DNA of 64,000 nt. Origin: Sipunculus nudus. Taxonomy: Eukaryota; Annelida; Sipuncula; Golfingiida; Sipunculidae. The position numbers and the translations under genes were made by a program. Positions 39,501-51,699 of the stretch are shown here, piece by piece. Within the stretch, counting starts at the first letter, position 1. Each line of letters opens with the position of its first letter. The DNA is taken from NCBI GenBank assembly GCA_026874595.1, contig CM049315.1:34984164-35048163 (forward strand), in the 5' to 3' direction. The notes under the pieces were generated by a model. The model did no database searches. It was not told where the DNA came from and was given only the letters and a program-made list of their open reading frames with translations.

Positions 39501-42500
39501 TTTATTGGAAAAAATATGCATTATTATACCTACTGAATTGAAATATATTTATATAAACATAGATTTGTGATAAAAATTAAATGTCAGTATGATCAATTGT
39601 ATGTATGAAATATTACATAAATTGGTGTTCAGATTGCAATAACTAATAGTTTTTAATATGAAAAATTCTCAAAGCTTCTGGGGGCATTGCCCCTGGACTC
39701 TGCCAGGGGGCAGGCAAATTTTCAGACTTTTTTCAAGTCATGGAGTCTCATCCCTGATAAACGCAGCGTGTGGGGTCGTGTGCATCGTGCAGCCACTACA
39801 TGTGTCCATCAGGAGATTACCTTACTAACTTGGTCCAATAAATGTAAGACATGTATCTGCTAGCTGAAACACCGCGTATTGCGGCTCACAATCGGACCTC
39901 TCATGCGGCCTTGTTATTGTAAACAGACACAAGTGGACATTGTTTACTAACACACCAAGCCATAATAAGGTGTTATACATACCCGTATCGAGGTACTGAG
40001 ACTGTGCTGTGATTGTTTGCAGGGAACTTTTGTATGAAGCAAAACTAAACTGATAGTGTAAAAGAATATGGATAATATTGCTCCTGATTATGTCCCTTTA
40101 ATGACCTGTTGACCAGTTCATGAACATTGTTTTATGATTCTTTTTTGCAGGTCTGAAATGTAATGACACATTGTTAACATTACCTGTCTTACATGATCTT
40201 TATTATTATAGAACAACTTTCTGGCATGATCACATCTAAAAAATATGCCTCATAAATTTGTACAGCAAACTTTGGCCCACAATTTTTACACTAAGCTATA
40301 CATATTAAAGCATGAATCCTGCAACATACATGTAATCCAGCTGTACTTAATGTATTGTATCTGCAAAAATGCATTAAATTTAACTGTTCTTCATTTATTT
40401 CACATATTAATAAAATTTGAATGTTTTGTAGGGAAAAGTCTAGACCGAAGCCATTCATGCCAACTGGAGGGTCAGCCTCGTCCAAGAATGTGTTATATCA
40501 GACAAGGACCAGCTCCCTGCCATCAAACCACATAAAACAGACAAACCTGGCACCCGCAGTAAACCCCAGAAGGTAAGACTGGTCTCTAAATACTCAGCTG
40601 TACACAATACTCCTCTGGGTAATGAAGTAACCACCTCCATTTTTTCGTCCCCCGCTTCCTGGAACAAGAGACATTGATTTGGGTTTGTCTGTCCATCTGT
40701 CTGTCCTTCTGTCTGTCAGATTTTAGTTTCCCTGTAATAACTTTCCCAAATATTATCCGATATCACTCAAATTTGGGTCGGTGATTGCTCTCATGCATAC
40801 CTTGGCTGGAATTGGTTTAGGAGTGTCTGTCTGAAAATTTATTCTCTCCAGCTCCAAATCAGAAACATTAAATTTTGTTCATATTTCACGACCAAAATTA
40901 TCACATGTGGAGACATCTTCAGGACACCATAAAAAATAAACACAGCCACTATAACATGTGGAGACACCTTCAGGCAAACATAAAAACTGAAACATATTGA
41001 TCAAGCATGAAAGACAACAAGAGACAGAAGCAGGGGACTTAAATTCCACATATTTGCTTGTTAATAATGACTTAAACAACCATAACCTGGTGACAGGGTG
41101 GGATCACACTTTGTCTTGTTAAGCATCTGTAGGGCGGGGAGTATTATAGGGGTTGATATTTGGATAAAACTTTTTTGCGGGTGTACCTACATTGGTGCCA
41201 TTTTGACCCTCTGACACCGAGACACTAAGTCTCATTAGTCTTATTCTTGAGCTTGTGCTAGAACTGGTGTAATCGGACCAACAGGTGCAACTAGTTTATC
41301 GCAGATGGATGCACAGTGTGATACCTTGCCCTCATTGGTCTGATAACAACAGTTTGCTCTGTGCCAGCCCTAGTGATGGAACCCAGACAATCTTTCTATT
41401 AAAAGCAGTGGTTATACACTTGAGGGGGTGTAGTGTATTGCTAGAGATGATATGGTTGTGTTTATATATGCCATTTCAAGAAGTCATATTATCTCAATAA
41501 AATATCTGCTTATTCTCTTAGAGACGACCCAATCAATCAACAGCATCAAAACTTAACCTTGTGCAACTAATAAGTGTCAACAACCCGACCGTTACCTTGA
41601 CCTTTTAGCATGATGTTTATGTTAGAGTGAATTTTCTTAGTCAATATTTAAGGTATAATTCTGTATGGCATCTTTCACAGTTATTTAGACAGCACATAAA
41701 ATAATTGATAAAAAATGGATCATTGTTGGTTATTTATCTTTCAATCATTGAATATGATTTTACGACAGATTCCTACCACTACTTTCTCTACCAGTGCAGG
41801 TACCATGGTAATGTTTGGATGATTTACTTTAATATGTATCCTTGTGGAAGTATTTAGCTTTCTACGGAGTAATCCCCTAGTTATCATATCACTTTAGCAC
41901 AATTAAAGACTGATTTCTCTTTTTCAGAAGGACAATGGTGATTTCTAAGGAACAAAAGTCTGCTATCTCAAAGTGAGTTCTTTGCCACAACTGTACTACG
42001 GTTCATTTGACAGAAATAAGTGTTTTCTTTCAATATTCTCCCAACATAGGTAACTACAGAAATATAATTTTTAGGTATACATTTCAGAGGTTTAACAAAA
42101 TTTTTTAAATTTTATCATTTATATAAATTATCAGTCTTCTGATATATAATGTTCCTGTTTGGTGTTGAGTAACATTTGATGATCATAGCAGTAATAGACA
42201 AGAATGTCTGCTGTGAATTATTTATATATAAATATACCAATAAATGCAGGTCCAATGCCATTGTCAGTAGGTCTGGTATCAATCAGTAGACCCCAGTATA
42301 ATGGTCCTTGGTCACCCTGATGTCACTCAATGTTACCAGGTAGCCCTAATGATGTAATTTTCCAATGCCATGGTTCTTTGTTTTTCATGAAAAACAAAGA
42401 ACCATGGCATTTGGAAAAATATCAAGAGACCTTAGCATAATATGGGAAATCATATAATAAATCATGACACACGTGACATTTAGAAACATCTAGAGATATC

Positions 42501-45500
42501 TGCAAATGTTTGAAAAACAGCAAGGCCTGTAATTAGATGTATCCTGATGTTATTCCTGTTTAGGTATTTAAATGCAAACATGACATAAATGAAACATCAA
42601 GTTACAGTTGTCCTATAGTTGTTTTCATGACTGGATGACTGTACACAGATATGAAATGGATAATTCAGTACATATTAAACAGTACAGGTGCTTGTTTTCA
42701 GCTAATTTAAACTCCTTTATTATTTCAGAGATACATCCATCTTAAACAGGAGGAAATCAGCTCCAGCACCTGCAAGCTTGCAGGATACAAGGAAGAAAAT
42801 ACCAGTAACAAGCAGATACAGTGTGGGATCCTCTGTGTCTAAAGCACAGCCTGCTGAAACAAAGTGCCAGTCAAAACCAGCTGGCTCTAGAGCTTCTGCT
42901 GCGAGCAAAGCTTGCTCAGCCCTGGTAAAATCAATTACACAGGTACACAAAATAGTAACTGCAGCCAGGTTCAGTCCAGCAAGAAGGGGAGAACGTTCAT
43001 CTCCAAGGCTTAAGGTGCTTAAATCAGCAAAATTAGAACAGAATGCTGTTAAGAACAATGCGAAGTCTGACTCTGGTGCTAAAATGAGAGCTGGAAGTTC
43101 TGTTCTATCTAAAACCACTGCCTCCATTTCAAAAACTGTATCTTCAAAGGATTGTCGGCAGATAACCTATGGCAGGGTCAAAGTTGCCACACCAAAAAGT
43201 AGACTGAATTCTAGATGTACCAATGGGACAAAACGTTCTATGCCTAACAAAAGACAGAGTGTTGGTGGACCTCAGAAACGTTTTCGTGCTGTGAAGTCGA
43301 GAATCGACTCCAAGTGGTCAACTGAAGCAGCATCAAAACTTGCTACAAAAACAAATCGACCTGGCAATAGCAGTAAAGTTGGCAAACAAATAGCTGCTGT
43401 GAAGCCAAGGTCAAGGCCGTCTGTACTTAAGAGTCGTACTAATCTACCACTGATAATGTCTCAATCGCCAGTTAAAAAAGAGAAAGCAAAGCCAAGAAAG
43501 TCGATCCTTAAGATGCCGCTTGATGAGGCTAGATTGTTGACTACACCAAAGAACTCAACTGATCTCCAGAAGACCATCCCGCGTTCTGTTCGCTTTTCTA
43601 TCCCAGGGCGCCGTGCTTCCCTCCAGCAAGATGTCTGCACCCCCACCAAAACACCACCTGCGTGGAAACAGAAAGAGTTATCCATGAGGTAGGCTCAATT
43701 TTTTTTTACATGGAGACAGTTAATCCTTGTGAATATATTTTGGTGGGGCTCTATAATTTGTCATTTTCAGTTTTCTGGGATGAATTGAATGGAAGCAATT
43801 TATAAACTTTAAATCCATCTATTCACATACTGTTTCTATAGATGTGATTTCTGGCTTACTCTCCATACATATTAATCAACTCTAGGTTCTTATATATAGC
43901 GCCTCAGTGACGGATGTATGAGCTTGTTTTTCTACAAGCTGATAGTAAACTAATGTTGACAAACAGAAAACCATGTGACCTAAGGTGTTAATGTTTTTTC
44001 CCCTTTGCAAGTTTGTCTGACTTGCTGCCAGATGTCCTTGCTGAATGCGTCTTGATTATTTTGGTGGGTACCCCACATGTTATAAACATATAGATATAAA
44101 TAAAACAATCAACAGATGATTGGTTGGACAGGCGTTTTCTGGCCTATTTTTATAAAAGTTAGTAGATGTCAGATATCCAAATGGGCCCCTTTAAATTTGA
44201 TGAGAAGTGTATTCCTTATGCCTTTAAAATTTGGACCATGTTTTGGTGTAACTGACAGTAAGATATTTATTTATGTTTGAATTACTTGCCATTTAACTGG
44301 ATAAAGGAGTCTGAGCACAAAGAGTTGACACCAGGTGCATATTAGTACACAGTAAACACTTATGCATCATAATTATAAAAGATGCACAGTCTAAATTTTC
44401 TCTGTTTGATACAACTGTAATTGGTGTGGTGTATCATTCAACCAACTGGACAGTGCTGTCAGTAAATGGTATCTGCAGTCATTAGCACTGCCTAAGTTTC
44501 CTACAAATTAATGCATCTTTCTTTTTGTTTTTGTTGAGGTAAAGTTAACAAAAAGTGCTTAATGATAACTAAAAATACTTGAGAGGGACATAAATAATTC
44601 TTCCTCTACTGCATGCAAAATATGTATTTTCTTTATGATTTATGTCTTCACAGACAGCGTCTCAACGCATGGCTGAAGGCCAAGGGGAAGACTCCGAGTC
44701 GTTACAGTCACCTGATGTGTTTTGGACAAGAACTGTCAGCTAAAAGGAAAGAGGTTGTCCCCAGCCCTCAGCCTGGTCTTACATCCAGGCAGCTGGAAAA
44801 CCAGGTACATACCATACCATGCTGCTCATCTGCATTCCTCATGCTGTGGTTATACGCTGCATTCATTCTATATCTACTTTGCTTTAACCTCTGCTGTGAA
44901 AAAGTAAGATTCATCCCCCTGGGCTTAAAACAGGGTATTGTAATCAGACCAATGATAGAGTGGTATCACATTGTACACGATGCATCTAACTCCCCAAGTT
45001 TTAAACCTGTGATAGCGCACTAGCTGGTATGATTCTTGGCACTGTACCAGCCCTGGTGTATAAACCCTGAAAAACTTGCTAAACTAAGCAGCGGTTAAAG
45101 TGAAGGAGATCTTGCATGACCTCTGGTACAACCACTACGGAGGGAGTATAGCAGCACATGAGGCAATAAATTTTGTATGGAGGTTATATTTTCACCTCTG
45201 TTTGTCTTTTAGATTTCTGATTAATTTGTCTTTCTGTTTTTCTGTCTGTGAACAAGATTGTCTGTGTGAAAGAGATGATTGATATATTTAAATCAGCATA
45301 TATGGCAATTACTACCATAGATTCAGCATCATTCTGCACTTGTGTATTAATGCTCCTGAGAAGTGAAACTTCTTGAACACCTGGAAGTGTTTTCAGTATT
45401 TTCTATTAAAAATACACTTTTTGTGTCTATTATAGATACAATAGATACCTGATAAAGCTTGAGACAAAAATTTGTGAACGGCATTTGCAAGAGAATTTCA

Positions 45501-48500
45501 AAAGTGTCTTAGAACATTTGCGGCAGTTCTCAGTCTTATTGCATGATTTGCAAAGTGTTGCTCCCTTGTTGCAGATATTTTGAACATGTTAAAAAAATTC
45601 TCAAGACAAAATTTCCCTCAAAATAGTCGCAAAGGCATCGCTGGTGTCTTGAACCCATCTCGAACATGACTCAAATTATTTTCAAGGCAGGAAATGTGAG
45701 AACTGCAAGATACATTTGTGAGGGGTTTGCGACCTATGCAACTAATTGCAAATATTTGGATTAAAATGAGAATCTGATATCCTGGGTGTGAATTGTTGTG
45801 CAAATATTTCACAAATGTTGTGCGAATGTCCTGCAAACATAGCACAACGGGTATACTAACTCTAACCAAATTCAGGGCCAAATATTGTGCGATGTATGCA
45901 ACCGTGTCATATGTACAATTCAGTGTGATTGCAAGTGAAAATTGTTGCTAATTCACGTTTATTCCTCCAATTGTTATGTCTCTACTAGTCACAAGCTGTG
46001 GCAGCCCAGTGAGACACAGCCTTAAAGTGTAATACAATACAAGAACATAGTTATCTCCATTTACATAAATATATATCCTTTTACGACAGAGAACTTTATT
46101 TTATATTTTTTATTATATTTTCTAGGGGAAGATACATCTACAAAGTATTTAGATGATTCGAAATGGAAAGATTTATATTTTTTCATGGAATTCAGTGTAA
46201 ATGGCATATAGAATGTAGTGAATAAGTGAAGTGAACTAATAACTAATTGTTCTTTTTTACCTCCTTGAAGCAAGAGCAGCTTGACCTGGAAGATGTGAGG
46301 AAGGATCTGGACAGAGAGATGTCTGACATGGATGACGAGGATATCCAGATCAGATCATCAGAGCATGATCCTCTCGCGGCCCAGGTGCTCGGCCAGCTAC
46401 AGGAGTGCAGTATCCTGTTTGAGGCAGTGAGTGGACTTGATTTTCTATTATTTCATAAGGTTTACGTTAGGTTCATGGCTTGTCATGACATTGTGCTTTG
46501 AATGATTTGAACTCATTACCAGTGTTTTAGAAACTAGAATGTTTCTTTTGAGGTTTCACCATCTCACCTTTGAGTTTGAGACATGTTAGGATCAAACCTA
46601 TGCCTCAAGTGCCATACCTCTTTACCACCAGACTTATTTGCAGTATTTAAGTAAGTGCCTGTTAAAATGCAGAACCGAAGTATTTGCTAAAAGCTGGTCA
46701 ACATAAGAAATTGTTTGTACATTTTGTATAGGTGGCAAGAAAAATTTTTAAAAATTTATACAATACTTCAGTAATTCATGATTAAGCTCTATTCTCTAAA
46801 TTGGTGTAATTTATGATCTGTATTATATACACAAATATATAACTGTTCCTGCCTGTTTGACCAGTGAACTATGAGGTAAGGTTTACATATATTTCTTCAA
46901 CATTGGAGGACTTTGTACCGTTCTTATTCCCTTGAGTTGGTCACTTCCAAACCTGAATTTGGATAATAAAGAATTATTTTAATAGCTTCTGCTGTACTTA
47001 TATAAGTTATAATATTATAGAGCTGATGCTGTACATGAACTACGTCGAATCTATTTCTCTACTACTCTTTAGATGATGAGTGTAAATCGGGTGAGATGAA
47101 TTCACTTTGATATCTGTATTGTACATATATAATATAGATCATAGCCTAATGTTGTTAGAACGTAGGTGTCTGGCTTTTTATATGAGTATTTGAAGAATCA
47201 GTATGCTTTCTTTGGCAGTATCCTGATCAAGCATAGCATTTTCTGATGATATATATTTAATATGAATATCTAATGTTGTCGGTTGGCTTGAATACTTCTA
47301 GATCTGCAGTAATATGTGTATCTGATGGTGTTTATATTCAGAATTTTCACCGAAGTATTTGCTGTTTCAGGGATGTCCAGTAGATAAGATAGTGTCCTGG
47401 CTAGATGACCTGCAGACCAGCTGTCCTCAGGCTGTCCACTGTGCTGAGTTCTGGATATTTAAAGCTAAAGTGATAGAATCACAGTCAAATAACAGTGCTG
47501 TCCTGGACGTGTTTGAGCAGGCTCTCAAACACAAAGCCAAGGTTAGTGTCTGTCAAAGGTGAAAGGTTCATAAATGATATGTACTACTAAAAAAAATTAC
47601 ATTTTGTTTAGTAGTGACAGGATTAAAAATCTTCATGTCTAAATGTGAATTAATATTTTCAGCGTAAAGATTTTGCACCAGGACTTATCAAAATGGCAGT
47701 TTAAATATTTAGGTAGGCAACTGTGTCAATGTCAATATTTTAAAATATCATAACTTTGCTAAAACCATATAGGATCAGTGAATTGTGCAACTTATACTTT
47801 GGACTTGGCTGTATCAAAGTTTCCTTTATAACATATAAAACTTTACTAAAATTAGATATAAAGTCTGTCTGAATCCCAATCAAAAGCTTCCCTGCTAACA
47901 CCTTCATGTGCTTGTTGTTATATTTAGTGGTCTGACACTGTGATTTTAATTGTTTCTTCAGCCAGCCAATCAGCTTGCGACTGCTGTAGAGATGTTTGTC
48001 CGCCGACGCATGGATGTCAGCAAGAGCTCCACTGAAAAGCCAACATCAGATATTGATGCCTATGTCACCGACCGGGAGCAAGGTGTAGTCATGGTTACAC
48101 GGCTGCAGGAGCCACTCCCAGTGGAAGCCCCTGTTACGCCAAAGGAAACAGTTGATGAAGTGAACATGTTCCAGTCATCTGCTGTGAAGTACTGTGTGAC
48201 ACAAACAACCCCTTTCATAAAAAAGTGAGTTAATAAGTACAAGGTTAAGTAAAAATACTTGTTCACTTTCTGTTTAAATATTTTATAAGCCAACAAGCAA
48301 AAATATTACCCTTTTCAATCAAATTTTTTAGGTTTGCATACTGTTAAATGTTGAAAGTGTAGCCATGATCATGAAGCACTGTCTGTGTAATCTTTTGTAA
48401 AATTCATGTTAAAAGGCAAAACTTAACCAAAATGTATTCTGAAAAGCTCTAGAAGGAAGACATCCGTTCAATATAGTTTTTGAGCCTTCTTACACTTAAT

Positions 48501-49480
48501 GTTCTGTAATGAAAATTGGCATTTATAAATTTGTATTCTTAAAGAACAATTACCAAGACCTGTGAGGTCATATCTGTCATTTTTGTCTGTGTTGTAATTT
48601 CATGCAGTTATATAATTATTTGAAAATTAAACAAAAAAATGGTTATAGAATGTTGAAGGTTCTAATTGACTTAGTGTACACTGAGCCTTTATACACTGAT
48701 TTTTCAGCAGTTTGTGTTTTTATATTCTCATCTGTGATAAGTTGTATTATGGTCTACCTATGGTACGTCTGTCTATCCGTCAGCATGTCTTTCCATTAAC
48801 TTTTAGTGCAATAGCTTACAGGGGCTTTGATAGATTTTCATGAAACTTACCATAACCACTTACCAATGGATCATCTTGCCCAAGTTTGATTATAGACAAA
48901 AGGTCAGAGGTCACTAGGCTAATTTTTAGTGTGGCCACTTTAACTTGCCAGAAATATGATGGATTTTGTTAATATTAACCAATAGTTTCTCACCTGAATT
49001 ACATTTTCTGCAAAATTCAGGCATATTTAATGAGGTCAGAGGTCATAAGACGTGATGGACATATTATGCCCTGGATCTGGACTACATACCTGTGTTTTGG
49101 ACAGGATCATATTCACACAGATATTGTGGTCTGATTAGATTGGCACGATAGCATACAGTGCTTGTTTTCTTGTAAGATTTTATATTTTTGTCATAAATTT
49201 CTGAATGGCAGCTCTGTCTAAGCTATGATCTATAAAGTAACTAAGGGTTTGTACTAACTAAGGTTTTCTCCCTTTCAGGATGCAGTCAAGGACACCTAGC
49301 AGTTTACAGCGCAGCGTCCCTAAAGCAGTTGTCACCCCTGTTAGGCGATCGACCAGAAGGAGCCTCGCTGACCTTCCCAGCATGCTACAGGATCATGATG
49401 TGATCATCGCTGATCTCAAAGATATCCCTAAATCTGCAGCAGAGGAAACACTGTACATTCCTAACCTGGCTCTTGAATAG
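24540..49480 (+). CDS. CKAP2: CKAP2-family cytoskeleton/spindle-associated protein, 14 coding exons
   Basis: Exons: 24540-24609, 27096-27203, 31877-31916, 35125-35316, 37742-37822, 39057-39116, 40432-40572, 41928-41972, 42729-43688, 44654-44804, 46271-46426, 47371-47541, 47962-48224, 49279-49480. These total 2640 bases, 879 residues, with phase preserved at every junction. All introns are GT-AG except intron 4 (GC-AG). The start context is AAAGATGGCGG. The first ~565 residues are basic, Lys/Ser/Pro-rich and probably disordered; exon 9 alone gives ~320 residues. Two WLxxKGK-type segments occur, ERLAEWKRNKEEMK in exon 6 and QRLNAWLKAKGKTPSRY in exon 10. The C-terminal CKAP2 domain is in exons 11-13 (CSILFEAGCPVDKIVSWLDD, then AEFWIFKAKVIE and VFEQALKHKAKP). 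Known relatives bind microtubules at spindle poles and midzone in mitosis. Family assignment is by remembered motif pattern; CKAP2 and CKAP2L cannot be distinguished in an invertebrate. Confidence 0.87.
25930..26640. promoter_or_regulatory. Promoter/enhancer-like block inside CKAP2 intron 1
   Basis: GC-richer island in an AT-rich intron. It has three NF-Y type boxes (CCAAT at 26097-26101; ATTGG at 26475-26479 and 26530-26534), a GC-box-like CTCCGCCCATT near 26141, and CTCF-like words at 26039-26053 (plus, ACACCAGGTGGCAGT) and 26548-26562 (minus, ACACCAGAGGGGAGC). It could drive an alternative first exon or act as an enhancer. The 73-codon frame at 26304-26525 is not a recognised protein. Confidence 0.45.
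28726..31234 (+). repeat. Recurrent GTTACTCATGTTAC word in CKAP2 intron 2
   Basis: Near-identical 14-mers occur at 28726-28739, 28907-28920, 29104-29117, 31022-31035, 31057-31070 and 31221-31234, all in the same orientation. They probably mark copies or internal units of one dispersed element. The rest of intron 2 (27204-31876) shows no gene. Confidence 0.6.
35317..35322 (+). other. Non-canonical GC splice donor of CKAP2 intron 4
   Basis: The exon 4 end reads TTTTAG|GCGAGT. Joining here to the acceptor at 37740-37741 keeps the frame into exons 5 and 6. The nearby GT at 35321 gives the wrong phase and leads to a stop in exon 6 (GAGGAATAA). Aside from the T-to-C change the donor is a near-consensus match, as usual for GC-AG introns. 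Confidence 0.65.
35345..35620 (+). repeat. Dispersed repeat in CKAP2 intron 4
   Basis: Begins GGAGGCTATACTTTCACCTG and ends near GGAGGGATGTGCTCTACTGA. This resembles a repeat family I recall from many marine invertebrate genomes (opening GGAGGTTAT, closing CTCTACTGAGTG). A 5' fragment of the same family lies at 45178-45290. Confidence 0.55.
36460..36990 (+). repeat. Dispersed repeat copy, CKAP2 intron 4
   Basis: Contains TTTGATGGATTTTCATGAAA, GGTCACAAGGCTGATTTTTA and ACCTGTATTACATTCTCAGC in order. The same ordered words occur at 48730-49090 in intron 13, and the first part also at 59780-59920, so this is a family with at least three copies in the window. Confidence 0.75.
41260..41440 (+). 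repeat. SINE-like dispersed repeat, CKAP2 intron 7
   Basis: Shares GTGATACC, CTCATTGGTCT, TTTGCTCTGTG and AACCCAGA in order with 57010-57150, and in part (inverted and direct pieces) with 44930-45115. The roughly 150-bp length and dispersed occurrence suggest a short interspersed or foldback element. Confidence 0.55.
42359..42417. repeat. Near-perfect palindrome, CKAP2 intron 8
   Basis: Centred between 42387 and 42388 on CATG. The inner 24 bases on each side are perfectly complementary (ATGCCATGGTTCTTTG against CAAAGAACCATGGCAT). One extra T bulges on the right at 42412, then pairing resumes for about 5 more. There is no loop, so it is a genomic foldback, not a typical microRNA precursor. 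Confidence 0.9.
44930..45115. repeat. Dispersed foldback-like repeat, CKAP2 intron 10
   Basis: AATCAGACCAATGATAGAGT followed by GGTATCAC is the reverse complement of the 41300/57030 repeat words. AAGCAGCGGTTAAAGTGAAG at 45086 is in the direct sense. The two orientations suggest an inverted arrangement of one family. Confidence 0.5.
46271..48224 (+). other. CKAP2: Exons 11-13: CKAP2 C-terminal conserved domain
   Basis: Roughly residues 617-812. An acidic linker (MSDMDDEDIQ) precedes a helical domain: LQECSILFEAGCPVDKIVSW, then FWIFKAKVIESQ, VLDVFEQALKHKAKP and TAVEMFVRRRM. The alternation of helices and the ALKHKA motif resemble the vertebrate CKAP2 C-terminus, the region known there to support microtubule binding. 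Three phase-0 introns separate the helical pairs. Confidence 0.8.
48730..49090 (+). repeat. Dispersed repeat copy, CKAP2 intron 13
   Basis: Second copy of the 36460-36990 family: TTTGATAGATTTTCATGAAA, GGTCACTAGGCTAATTTTTA and CACCTGAATTACATTTTCTG in the same order. Confidence 0.75.
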
Positions 49481-51620
49481 GTGAAACCTGTGGTGCATAG
49501 TAGTACTAGTAGAACATGTTATTGTACAGAATATTATACCAGGTGTGCTCAATATGAAAACATGAGACACTTCCTAAGCCATATGGTTTATGAGGAAAAA
49601 TGACCTTCTTGTGTGTATAAAGTGACAATTATCCAGATTACAGGGCCATTGGTGTCAGTGACCTGCGTTACATTGGGACTGTGTTATTCTCAGCTTTTAT
49701 ACATTTTGATGGATTAAAATCATACTTGTGCACGTACCTGTAGAATATATTATATATATGTAGATTATGTATATATGTATGTGAATCTTTCTGCATTTTT
49801 AAAATCAAATTATATTTTTCTCGGAATGCACCAAATAAGTTTCTTCTCATATTTTTTTTATGTTTATTTGCTGTAGCTTTAGCCAAGAATCAATTTATCA
49901 TTTCATATTATCTCAGCTCCTGCTTAATTGCAATTGTTTACATATTTTGTATAATTTTTCAAAGATGGGAGTACTTTAAGTCTTTTTTCCAGTGGTTCTC
50001 ATAAGATTTAGAATTCATACATGTTGATAGTCAAATTTATACAGGTGTAAGTCCAAGTGAAACTTTGTTTTTTCCCAGAAATATGTTTTAAAGTTCACGT
50101 AATCCATGGTTAAATCACAGGTTAGAGGTTATACCTTACACAAAACCCTGTAGTGAGACCAGCAAATGTTGTAGGCTTCTTACACATAGATTCTGATTTG
50201 ATAACAACCCCACTTTTATAAGTAGTGCATCTATTTGTATCAGTATAATATGTGGGTCAGTTCATAAATGTATCAGTTTTGTATATCTTTTTTGTATCAG
50301 TTTGTATCTATTTTGATATGTTGTTTATAAATGAAATGAATGATGAAAGAGTAATGACAGCTGTGCTTGAAAGAAGATGATTCTGATTTTCGGTTTTATC
50401 ACTGGTAGTACATGGGTCACTCACACGTAATGAGCAGTAGATGATGTCATTCTGATGTTATAGGTATTACATTGTGTTGTCTCTCTCATGTCACTTGGAT
50501 TACAGTGTGTCAGAAATGACACACCCAAGGTCTTAAGTTGCACACTGTTTTATATCCAGAAATGCTTGATACAATGGTACCAAGACTGACGTGTACATGG
50601 TTGTGTTACCAGCACAGAACTACCGTAAATTCTCTGTTATAAGCCACATGTATATTGTAAGCTGCACCCAGACTTTTCTGTGTCCTGTCCTGCATGGAGT
50701 AAAAAGAAGATATTGAAAACCTCCCTTTAAAGCTGCACCTAGACTTGTGGTGTATGAGTATGTACCAGCTGGAGCCATTCAAGTAACCAGAGATTGTTAC
50801 TCATACTCTGTTGAGCTGCAGATTATTTTGGTCTTCATTTTGATTTGTCAATCCTTCTGCCAATTAACCTTTGTTCAAATGAACATACATTCCTTGATAT
50901 TGAAAGACAATGTTTTGTGCCTGGCCATGCAGCAGTTTTGCCTGCAGCTGTTTACGTGTGTATCTGGTGCAGCATCAAAGTTATGAAAATGAAAACACTG
51001 AATATAACTTGAAGGACGAAGATGAATTTAGAGTGTGATATGTCCTATATTTTTAATAGAGGTTTTGTCATATGAAAAGCACCATCATTTTATTATGACT
51101 GGTAAACAGGTGTTTTATATGTTAATTTTTATTAAATTTATACGTTATTTATTATGTTCAATGGGACATGCCCTATTTAGGAGTTTTTTTGGATATGTTA
51201 CGGCATGATTATAATAGAACTATATCATGAACATTTATGATAAGCAAATTTCATAGCACAGCGCCATCTAGTGGACTACTATACTTCTTGGTAGCCACTC
51301 TGCGGTGGCGCGATTCTCACAAAAGTTCATACGTAGAATTCGAAAAAATGGGTCATGTTAATGTCTGTTTACTTGTGTTCGTTTATGCAAAATGTTAATG
51401 TTTATGAATTTTAAATACCCTGCTGTTCTTTTTTGCTGTAGTTGATAGATGGTGATTGACAGTTGATGATATTACTGAGGATCGCTGCTCACCCCTCTTT
51501 CTTGCTTATGGAGCATAGCGATTTGTATAGTTGTATCTAGTGTACATACTTCAATATTACATAAAACTACCAAAGCTTGTCGCTGCCATGAATAAATTTC
51601 ATACATAATCTTGCGTTGCA
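49481..51620 (+). other. CKAP2-like 3' untranslated / downstream region
   Basis: No coding frame. An ATTAAA word at 49713-49718 is a possible early polyadenylation signal; a clear AATAAA lies at 51591-51596. The segment from about 50800 onward has a diverged second copy at about 60015-60985. A CTCF-like motif is at 51260-51274. Confidence 0.5.
51260..51274 (-). promoter_or_regulatory. CTCF-like motif, full consensus match
   Basis: Minus strand CCACTAGATGGCGCT fits CCASYAGRKGGCRSY at all 15 positions. It lies near the 3' boundary of the CKAP2-like locus. The duplicated copy at 60484-60498 (minus CCGCAAGATGGCGCT) retains 13 of 15. Confidence 0.6.
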
Positions 51621-51699
51621 TTCGTTTTCATTTGTTGTGGAGTCCAATAATTGAAAGCTTCAGAATTTAAGTGTATGGGTTTCCATTTTTCAGCTAAGC

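Noticed and set aside
42359-42417. microRNA hairpin
   Set aside because: The stem is loop-less and perfectly palindromic, lacking the terminal loop and asymmetry of a precursor.
42720-43127. 135-codon minus-strand frame
   Set aside because: Antisense to CKAP2 exon 9, whose plus-strand frame is continuous with its neighbours in phase.
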